From positions 1 through 19,346 of the forward strand of contig CAYHZL010000043.1 in assembly GCA_964361075.1 (NCBI GenBank): a stretch of DNA of 19,346 nucleotides. The letters run 5' to 3'. Origin of the DNA: CAYHZL01 sp964361075. GTDB taxonomy: Bacteria > Bacteroidota > Ignavibacteria > UBA10030 > UBA8401. The notes beneath the pieces are model-generated. The model did no database searches. It saw nothing but the letters and a program-made list of their open reading frames with translations, and was not told the DNA's origin. Shown one piece after another: positions 14,181-19,346 of this stretch. Each line of letters begins with the position of its first letter. Position 1 is the stretch's first letter. The position numbers were made by a program, and so were the translations under genes.

Positions 14181-15026
14181 TTATCCCATCTCAAAAATAA
14201 TTTCGCTTATCAATTTCGTAAAATCATTCTTTACTCTGTTGGCGGTTTCAGTAACTTCTTCGTGGGAAAGTTTTGTAGCGGAAATTCCGGTTGCCATATT
14301 TGTAATGCAAGAAATACCCAACACTTTTACGCCATTATTTATTGCAACAATCACTTCAGGAACAGTGGACATACCCACAGCATCTGCTCCCATTGTTGTC
14401 ATCATTCTAATTTCTGCGGCAGACTCGTATGTTGGTCCTTTCGTCCAGCAATACACACCTTCTTTAGTTGAGATATTATTTTTAAGCGCAACAGATTTTG
14501 CATTCTCTAAAAGTTGTTCATCGAAATATGAGCCACCCCTCCCTAATCCTCCCCTTAAAGGGGAGGGAATAAGGGTGGGGTCAGAGTTTCCAATAAGCGG
14601 ATTCTCACCAGTTAGATTTATATAATCTCGGATAAACATTAATACACCGGAAGAAAAATTTCGATTGATCCCGCCGGCAGCGTTTGTTACGATGAGTGTC
14701 TTAACCCCGAGCGCAATGGCAACGTTAATTGGATAAACAACATGATGGATATTATTGCATTCATAAAAATGCACACGTCCTTGAAAGCAAAGGAGTTCTG
14801 TTGATTGCCTTTTATTTTTTTCTAACAGACCAAAGTGAAGTTTGCCTGCGTGTCCGCTTACAGTTGAAATAGGGTAATAGGGAATTTCTTTTGCATCAAT
14901 TGTGGTTTTGTTGACCAATTGATTTCCAAAATCGCCGAGTCCCGATCCTAATATGAGAGCAATTTTTGGCGTGTTGGTAATTTTGGATTTTATAAATGAA
15001 ACTGATTCAAGTAGTTGTGAGTTCAT
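14181..15026 (-). CDS. punA: Purine nucleoside phosphorylase, class II trimeric type, with in-frame repeat insertion
   Basis: This 281-residue cytosolic enzyme converts purine ribonucleosides or deoxyribonucleosides and phosphate to base and (deoxy)ribose-1-phosphate. Family residues are intact: LGSGLG (26-31), SGHAGKLHFG (57-66), GRVHFYE with R84/H86, NAAGGI (115-120), KGPTYES with Y200/E201, GMSTVPEV (218-225, S220) and ITNMATG with N243. The loop after ENPLIGNSD contains residues 150-165, P-T-L-I-P-S-P-L-R-G-G-L-G-R-G-G, encoded by the palindromic repeat at 14533-14580. The comparable region in other members (NDERFGxRFPDMS type) has a different sequence, and here it is several residues longer. 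The reading frame is kept, so the enzyme may still work. No Shine-Dalgarno precedes the ATG. It lies downstream of tdk and nupC on the same strand, separated from nupC by a repeat cluster. Confidence 0.92.
   Translation of the reverse strand: MNSQLLESVSFIKSKITNTPKIALILGSGLGDFGNQLVNKTTIDAKEIPYYPISTVSGHAGKLHFGLLEKNKRQSTELLCFQGRVHFYECNNIHHVVYPINVAIALGVKTLIVTNAAGGINRNFSSGVLMFIRDYINLTGENPLIGNSDPTLIPSPLRGGLGRGGSYFDEQLLENAKSVALKNNISTKEGVYCWTKGPTYESAAEIRMMTTMGADAVGMSTVPEVIVAINNGVKVLGISCITNMATGISATKLSHEEVTETANRVKNDFTKLISEIIFEMG
14533..14580. repeat. G-rich palindromic repeat inside punA
   Basis: The inner palindrome is CCTCCCCTT (14548-14556), A, AAGGGGAGG (14558-14566). The outer arms are CCACCC (14533-14538) and GGGTGG (14573-14578). 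Read on the minus strand it gives ACCCCACCC, a short A/T spacer, then CCCTCCCCTT..AAGGGGAGG, the same order as at 19312-19346. It is translated in frame as about 16 residues of purine nucleoside phosphorylase. Confidence 0.85.
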
Positions 15027-15035
15027 ATTAGTGTC

Positions 15036-15095
15036 GCCACAGATTCACAGATTAAGTTTAAAAAAAAACCAAAGAGAATCTGTGTTATCTGTGGC
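15036..15095. repeat. CCACAGATT-type inverted repeat
   Basis: The arms 15036-15053 (GCCACAGATTCACAGATT) and 15077-15095 are complementary except for one unpaired base, around a 23-nt A-rich loop. It lies just upstream of the punA start (15026) in the minus direction, so the hairpin would be in a leader transcribed from nupC or in the punA promoter region. Words of this kind (CCACAGATT/AATCTGTGG) are common as dispersed repeats in many bacterial genomes. Confidence 0.65.
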
Positions 15096-15110
15096 ATTAA
15101 AAAATCTTCG

Positions 15111-15297
15111 CTGATTAGTTCTCGCTGAAAAAGTCATTGTCCCAAAGGGATCCCTTCGGGACGAGCGAGTGTTTTTTATGAGCGAAGTTCCAAAGGAATG
15201 CCTTCGGCACAATCTTTTCTTCAAATTTTTAAGATTGCTTCGGCAAAAAACGCCTCGCAATGACGCGCAAAGAATATTTCAGTGAGAACTGATTAGT
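15111..15297. repeat. 187-bp MITE-like element with terminal inverted repeats
   Basis: The terminal 20-mers at 15111-15130 and 15278-15297 are inverted repeats matching at 17 of 20 positions; the inner 13 (GTTCTCGCTGAAA) match at 12. All three differences are transitions. Inside lie a 24-nt near-palindrome at 15139-15162 containing GTCCC..GGGAC, a diverged relative at 15188-15210 (TTCC..GG..CC..GGCA), an AATCTT/AAGATT pair and GCCTCGCAATGACG (15252-15265), a word often seen in dispersed repeats. No open reading frame with coding character is present. It occupies most of the 281-nt gap between nupC and punA. Confidence 0.65.
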
Positions 15298-15307
15298 TAA
15301 AAAAAAA

Positions 15308-16627
15308 TTATACCAATGCTCCGGCAATTGTTGCTGTCATCCATGTTGCAATTGTACCGCCAAGAACAGCTTTCAATCCGAGTTTTGCAATATCACCGCG
15401 ACGATTTTCCGCAAGGGGACTAATACCACCTATTTGAATTGCGATCGAAGAGAAGTTTGCAAATCCGCATAAAGCGTACGTTGCAATAGTAATTGCTTTG
15501 TCGGAAAGTTGGTGCAGTGCAATGATGTCCGCAAGACGAGAGTAGGCAACAAATTCGTTCAAGACAAGTTTTATTCCCATCAGACTGCCAATGTTTAATG
15601 CATCAGCCCACGGCACACCGATTGCAAAAGCAATAAATTGGAAAAAGAATCCGAAGACAAGTTCAAGCGAAAGCGGCTTGCCAAAGTTTTGCATCAGCAT
15701 CGCGTTAAGTCCGGAAACATTTCCCAGCGCGCTTAAAATAAAATTGATGAGCGCAATAAGTGCGATGAACGCGAGTAACATACCGGCAACATTAATTGCA
15801 AGCCGCACACCGTCTGATGCACCGGATGCTGCCGCTTCAATAACATTGGAATGCGATTTTTCTATTTTAATTTTTACTGTGCCGCGTGTTAGCGGTTCGC
15901 CGGTTTCAGGAATTAAAATTTTTGCAACAAGCATAGTCGCCGGCGCGGACATAATACTTGCGGCAAGCAAGTGTCCTGCAAATTGCACTTGTGCAGTATC
16001 AAGCGCCCATCCTCGTGCGCGCGCGTACGAAACACCAAGCATCTGCACATACGCTGCCATTACGCCGCCGGCAATGTGCGCCATTCCACCAATCATCATG
16101 GTGAGCAATTCAGATTGTGTCATTGTTGCAATATACGGGCGGACAACAAGCGGCGCTTCTGTTTGACCGATAAAAACATTTGCAGCAACAGAAAGAGATT
16201 CTGCACCGCTTGTTCCCATCAATCGCGCCATTACCCACGCAATACCTTGAACGATTCGCTGCATCACACCCCAATGATAAAATATTGCCATCAATGCGGC
16301 AAAGAAAATAATCGTCGGCAGCACTTGAAATGCAAAAAAGAAACCAAGACTTCCGGGCATTTCAGGACCTTTTGCCAATGGACCAAAAACAAATTGCGCA
16401 CCTTCAATTGAAAAGGCGAGCAGATGGACAAATACTTTGCTGATGGTTGCAAAAATTTCGCGACCGATTGTAGTTTTGAGAACAAAGATCGCAAAAATAA
16501 TTTGAAGCAAGAGACCTGTTCCAACTAATTTCCAGTTAATTATTTTTTTATTGTTGGAAAAAGAAAAAGCAATTCCAATAACAATGGTTAATCCCAAAAT
16601 TCCGCGAAGTATTGATACGATATCCAT
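15308..16627 (-). CDS. nupC: Concentrative nucleoside transporter (NupC/CNT family)
   Basis: This 439-residue inner-membrane symporter imports nucleosides with Na+ or H+. It has about ten hydrophobic segments. Substrate-site marks are FAFQVLPTIIFFAALM (98-113), NVFIGQTEAPLVVRPY (150-165, with GQTE at the position used for nucleobase contact in Vibrio CNT) and NEFVAYSRL in the C-terminal half. TMMIGGMAHIAGGVMAAYV (176-194) is also typical. The ATG at 16627 has AAGGAA 6 nt upstream. It lies 31 nt after the thymidine kinase stop and upstream of punA on the same strand, forming an uptake-and-salvage group. Some relatives are longer or have an extra N-terminal helix, but nothing seems missing here. 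Confidence 0.94.
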   Translation of the reverse strand: MDIVSILRGILGLTIVIGIAFSFSNNKKIINWKLVGTGLLLQIIFAIFVLKTTIGREIFATISKVFVHLLAFSIEGAQFVFGPLAKGPEMPGSLGFFFAFQVLPTIIFFAALMAIFYHWGVMQRIVQGIAWVMARLMGTSGAESLSVAANVFIGQTEAPLVVRPYIATMTQSELLTMMIGGMAHIAGGVMAAYVQMLGVSYARARGWALDTAQVQFAGHLLAASIMSAPATMLVAKILIPETGEPLTRGTVKIKIEKSHSNVIEAAASGASDGVRLAINVAGMLLAFIALIALINFILSALGNVSGLNAMLMQNFGKPLSLELVFGFFFQFIAFAIGVPWADALNIGSLMGIKLVLNEFVAYSRLADIIALHQLSDKAITIATYALCGFANFSSIAIQIGGISPLAENRRGDIAKLGLKAVLGGTIATWMTATIAGALV

Positions 16628-16658
16628 AGAGATTCCTTTTTAAATTAATGTATTGTTC

Positions 16659-17231
16659 TTAATTGTTCGGGACACGATGACAATTTCTGCAACGCGCTTC
16701 GTACATATCTTTTGCGCCAACAACAACGCGTTCTTTCGAATCAGAATTTCTTTGTGTGCGATCGGCAGGATTTCCACAGACAACACAGATGGCGAGAGTT
16801 TTTGTAATGTATTCTGCAACCGCAAGAAGCTGCGGCATTGGTTCGAACGGAACGCCGCGATAATCTTGATCCAACCCTGCAACAATAACACGCTTACCCA
16901 TATCGGCAAGTGTGTTGCAGACACCAACGAGATCGCCTTTAAAAAATTGTCCTTCATCAATACCGATCACTTGCGCATCGTGCGCGAGTGTAAAAATTTC
17001 ATCGGCGGTTTCTGCCTCAATTGAACCGAGTGATTGTTCATTGTGCGAAACAATATGACTGTTGCTGTAGCGCGTATCAATTTTTGGTTTGAAGATGACA
17101 ACTTTTTGACGGGCAATTTGTGCGCGACGTAGTCTGCGAATAAGTTCTTCCGTCTTGCCGCTGAACATACATCCCACAACAACTTCAATCCATCCTGTGT
17201 TTTTTGGAGAATCGTGAAGGGTAGCTTCCAT
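16659..17231 (-). CDS. tdk: Thymidine kinase, type II
   Basis: This 190-residue cytosolic enzyme phosphorylates thymidine (and deoxyuridine) with ATP to dTMP. It has the P-loop GCMFSGKT (20-27), the FKPKIDTRY segment (47-55), catalytic E93 in DEGQFF, the lasso-type substrate region after GLDQDYRGVPFEPMP (119-133), and the structural zinc site C149/C152 (CVVCG) with C181/C184 (CRNCH). The length is normal for bacterial TK1-like enzymes. AGGAA lies about 8 nt before the ATG. It is the first gene of the tdk-nupC-punA group, so imported thymidine and purine nucleosides are likely handled together. Confidence 0.95.
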   Translation of the reverse strand: MEATLHDSPKNTGWIEVVVGCMFSGKTEELIRRLRRAQIARQKVVIFKPKIDTRYSNSHIVSHNEQSLGSIEAETADEIFTLAHDAQVIGIDEGQFFKGDLVGVCNTLADMGKRVIVAGLDQDYRGVPFEPMPQLLAVAEYITKTLAICVVCGNPADRTQRNSDSKERVVVGAKDMYEARCRNCHRVPNN

Positions 17232-17368
17232 TATTTTATTCCTGATTTTTTTTTAGATGAAAATTTATCGCGTGGAAAATATCAATAAATCAAAATAAAG
17301 AAGCAAGAACAGAAGTGGTGGAAGTGCTGAACTTAGCAGTTGATTTTTTTTAAGAATAATTTTCGAAC

Positions 17369-17449
17369 AACCCTTCCAGCGTTTGTTTAAATAGGTGTTG
17401 TGAAAATGTTAATTTTATCATAGTTATTTTCATAAACGCTGGAAGGGTT
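17369..17449. repeat. Long inverted repeat between metallophosphoesterase and tdk genes
   Basis: AACCCTTCCAGCGTTT (17369-17384) and its exact complement (17434-17449) form 16-bp arms. The 49-nt interior holds a second pair, TGAAAAT (17401-17407) and ATTTTCA (17426-17432). It lies 24 nt beyond the metallophosphoesterase stop in its direction of transcription and about 138 nt upstream of tdk. It could end or protect the upstream mRNA, although no T-run follows the minus-strand hairpin closely. It may equally be a dispersed repeat. The rest of 17232-17472 shows no gene. Confidence 0.7.
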
Positions 17450-17472
17450 TGCACTTCATAAGGAATAACTAA

Positions 17473-18759
17473 TCACGCAAGTGTAATTTTTGTAATTTCC
17501 GGCGGACAATTAATACGCAATGGAACACCGACTGTTCCGATGCCGCGATTCACATACATTTGCGAATTATTTTTCTTATACAGTCCGGCAACATATTTTG
17601 AGAAGAGCGAGGCGAACGCAACGTAGGTGTTATTCAATTTTGCAAACACAATTTGTCCGCCGTGTGTGTGTCCGCTTAATGTTAAATCCATTCCGAGCTT
17701 ATCGAAATTATCAAAGTAGTACGGCTTGTGGCATAACAAAATTTTCGGTTGTCTGTTTTTAACTGAAGAAAGTGCGCGGTTCAAGTAATCATCGGGATCA
17801 ACACCGCGACCGATATCGTCAACACCAATTAAATTAAAGAAAGAATTTCCTTTCGAAATTTGTACTGCATCGTTGCGAAGTAGTTTCACGCCGCAATCGT
17901 TCACTTCTTTAGCAACACGTTCCACATCATTTGCAAAAAAATCGTGATTGCCGAGACATCCGTAGATACCGTGTTTTGCTTTCAAATTTGAAAATGCTTC
18001 GGCAAAAGGATAGACTTCTTCTGTTTGACTGTTCACAAAATCTCCTGTTACCAAAATGAGATCGGTGTTCAATGCATTTGTTGTTTTTACGTACTCATCC
18101 ATTTCTTCTTTCGTCATAAAGACGCTTGAATGAATATCGCTTATCAAGCCAATCGTAAATCCTTTGAATTCTTCCGGCAGGTTTTGAATTGTAATCGTTC
18201 GATTCACAACTTCGTACTCATTCTTATCAACCATGCCCATTGCACTGCCGATAAACGAATAACCGGAAACGCCAATAAGTCCTGTTTGTAAAAATTTTCT
18301 CCGTGAAGAATTAAATTTTTGGTACGATGGTGTTGTTTTCATACGTTCTACTTTCAAATTAAATGGACGAATGAATAATAATGTTTTATAAAATTTAATG
18401 ACGACATATTTTAACACACTAAAAAGAAATAACAGAGCAAAAATAAAAAAAGTTGCACTCTGCCAAATATAAAATGGATAGAAGAACAGATGAAAAATTA
18501 TTGGCGGAATTTCACGCAGCGGAATTGGCTGAGTAATAACAAATATGAAGGGGAGATTAAAAAAAATAAAAAGACCCTCTGCAATTTTTTTATGAAGTGC
18601 TTTCTTTGAAAAAAAACCGCCGCTCACAGTATCAACTCGTTTGAATACCCAATACTGCATAGCGCACGAAAGTAATGCAATAGCGAAAAGCATAACGCGA
18701 AAGGAAAGAGAACGGATCCAATGCTGTTGAACTATAAAAAGGAAGAAAGAAATAATCAT
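17473..18759 (-). CDS. Membrane-anchored metallophosphoesterase (YkuE/YaeI-like)
   Basis: This is a 428-residue protein from ATG 18759 (GGAAAA upstream). A GTG at 18774 would add five residues and is possible. About four membrane helices fill residues 1-130. A twin-arginine segment SSRRKFLQTGLIGVSG (about 151-166) leads to a further hydrophobic stretch. The calcineurin-like phosphoesterase domain spans about 185-428, with the full set of metal ligands: D208/H210 (SDIH), D240 (GDF), N271/H272 (GNHD), H344 (CHKP) and H364/H366 (GHTH). Relatives act on phosphoester or pyrophosphate bonds of envelope lipids or nucleotides at the outer face of the membrane. The substrate here is unknown. It is divergent from secG, with a 91-nt shared upstream region. 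Confidence 0.88.
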   Translation of the reverse strand: MIISFFLFIVQQHWIRSLSFRVMLFAIALLSCAMQYWVFKRVDTVSGGFFSKKALHKKIAEGLFIFFNLPFIFVITQPIPLREIPPIIFHLFFYPFYIWQSATFFIFALLFLFSVLKYVVIKFYKTLLFIRPFNLKVERMKTTPSYQKFNSSRRKFLQTGLIGVSGYSFIGSAMGMVDKNEYEVVNRTITIQNLPEEFKGFTIGLISDIHSSVFMTKEEMDEYVKTTNALNTDLILVTGDFVNSQTEEVYPFAEAFSNLKAKHGIYGCLGNHDFFANDVERVAKEVNDCGVKLLRNDAVQISKGNSFFNLIGVDDIGRGVDPDDYLNRALSSVKNRQPKILLCHKPYYFDNFDKLGMDLTLSGHTHGGQIVFAKLNNTYVAFASLFSKYVAGLYKKNNSQMYVNRGIGTVGVPLRINCPPEITKITLA

Positions 18760-18839
18760 TGATTTTCCATACACATTTCCTTACTTTAGTGCAGAAATTT
18801 TATTCAGCAACGCTGTACGTAATGCCACAATTATATTAC

Positions 18840-18847
18840 AAAGGAAA
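18840..18847 (+). promoter_or_regulatory. Shine-Dalgarno for secG
   Basis: AAGGAAAG precedes the ATG at 18851 by only a few bases and supports that start. The divergent region 18760-18850 must hold promoters for both secG and the phosphoesterase gene, but I cannot assign hexamers confidently. Confidence 0.55.
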
Positions 18848-18850
18848 GTT

Positions 18851-19186
18851 ATGTTTACGTTCTTGATAGTGTTAGAAATTGTAATTTGTTTCTTCTTAAT
18901 TATCGCAATTCTGATGCAAAATAGCAAAGGCGGCGGATTAACAGGCGGATTAGGCGGCAGCAATCTTGGTGCAGTATTTGGCGCACGCCGCGCGTCAGAT
19001 TTTCTTACGAAGGCAACAACGTATCTTGCAGGTGCGTTTATGGTATTGGCATTAATTGTTAATATTTTCTTTTTGCCAGGCAAAGGAAAATCGAGCAGCA
19101 ATAGCATTATTCAAACAGGTCAATCAACTGTTCCGCCGGCACAAATTCCGCAACAACAACCAACGCCCGGCAATCCTACAAAATAA
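18851..19186 (+). CDS. secG: Preprotein translocase subunit SecG
   Basis: This 111-residue protein is the small SecYEG component that aids protein export across the inner membrane. The first helix is at residues 2-21 (FTFLIVLEIVICFFLIIAIL). The cytosolic loop has the signature LMQNSKGGGLTGGLGGSNLGAVFGARRASDFL (21-52). The second helix is at about 55-74, ending in FFLPGKGK. A proline- and glutamine-rich tail (SSNSIIQTGQSTVPPAQIPQQQPTP) follows, as in many SecG proteins from this part of the tree. The start has an AAGGAAAG ribosome site. No downstream gene is present before the window ends. Confidence 0.95.
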   Translation: MFTFLIVLEIVICFFLIIAILMQNSKGGGLTGGLGGSNLGAVFGARRASDFLTKATTYLAGAFMVLALIVNIFFLPGKGKSSSNSIIQTGQSTVPPAQIPQQQPTPGNPTK

Positions 19187-19311
19187 TTTTGTAATCGAGC
19201 TTTAAAAAAATAACAAGATGTCTGACACCCACGAAGTGGTCATTTGGACTTGTCGAAGAAAAGTGTGAAAACTTTCTAATTTATATGAAAGGTAATTGCT
19301 CAGCGAAAACA

Positions 19312-19346
19312 ACCCCACCCTTTATCCCTCCCCTTTTAGGGGAGGG
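19312..19346. repeat. G-rich palindromic dispersed repeat, right-edge copy
   Basis: ACCCCACCC (19312-19320), then TTTAT, then CCCTCCCC (19326-19333), TTTTA and GGGGAGGG to the last base. It has the same order of parts as the minus-strand reading of the copy in punA, differing at only a few positions. The last 11 bases (TTAGGGGAGGG) equal the first 11 of the window. The stretch 19187-19311 shows no gene or clear terminator. Confidence 0.75.

Noticed and set aside
14239..14625. A 128-codon plus-strand frame antisense to punA
   Set aside because: It mirrors the conserved phosphorylase codons and runs through the repeat. The minus-strand protein has all family motifs.
15045..15260. A 71-codon minus-strand frame between nupC and punA
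   Set aside because: It lies almost entirely within the palindromic repeats, is rich in R, S and F, and has no ribosome site.
15591..16166. A 191-codon open frame on the plus strand inside nupC, rich in A, S, P and I
   Set aside because: It is fully antisense to a clear nucleoside transporter, has composition typical of a complementary-strand shadow, and shows no domain.
18781..19107. A 108-codon minus-strand frame opposite secG
   Set aside because: It is antisense to an unmistakable SecG, and its proline- and arginine-rich content is the complement of the glycine-rich loop.

Overview
The window reads as a low-GC chromosome segment from a free-living bacterium of the Bacteroidota/Chlorobiota/Ignavibacteriota assemblage. 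This is an inference from gene content (heme A branch with a CtaM-type protein, class II trimeric purine nucleoside phosphorylase, PD40 propeller plus M28/PA/PDZ peptidase), from many A/T-rich starts without a Shine-Dalgarno, and from the dense dispersed palindromic repeats. I cannot fix the genus by eye. No rRNA, tRNA or CRISPR array was recognised.

Layout. (1) 1-980: a G-rich repeat at the left edge, then a small alpha/beta protein and a hemerythrin-like protein on the plus strand, ending at a strong bidirectional terminator. (2) 1002-4538, minus strand: a three-gene operon with almost no spacing, encoding an exported PD40 beta-propeller protein, a short-chain dehydrogenase and an exported M28 aminopeptidase with PA and PDZ domains. 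(3) 4539-7344: ctaA, ctaB and a DUF420/CtaM-like gene, the heme O/heme A branch for heme-copper oxidase assembly. Palindromic repeat elements sit on both sides of ctaA. (4) 7397-10024: a CHASE3 membrane sensor without an output domain, nhaA, a small exported protein and a 44-residue single-helix membrane protein. (5) 10108-11655: a GNAT/nitrilase fusion enzyme. (6) 11656-14179: an accessory island with an orphan IS3-type OrfA and a HindIII-like type II restriction-modification pair whose genes overlap by 4 nt. (7) 14181-17231, minus strand: a nucleoside salvage group, thymidine kinase, NupC-type transporter and purine nucleoside phosphorylase. The phosphorylase carries an in-frame copy of a dispersed G-rich repeat. 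(8) 17473-19186: a membrane-anchored metallophosphoesterase, divergent from secG. A further copy of the G-rich repeat closes the window.

The parts that ordinary gene annotation does not explain are the repeats. One family (CCCTCCCC..GGGGAGGG) occurs at both window ends and inside the punA coding sequence. A second brackets ctaA. A third forms a roughly 187-bp element with imperfect 20-bp terminal inverted repeats between nupC and punA. The most interesting single observation is the G-rich repeat translated as about 16 residues within purine nucleoside phosphorylase, which resembles the Rickettsia palindromic elements found inside genes. The HindIII-like system is the clearest laterally acquired cargo. 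I found no convincing multi-gene novel system.
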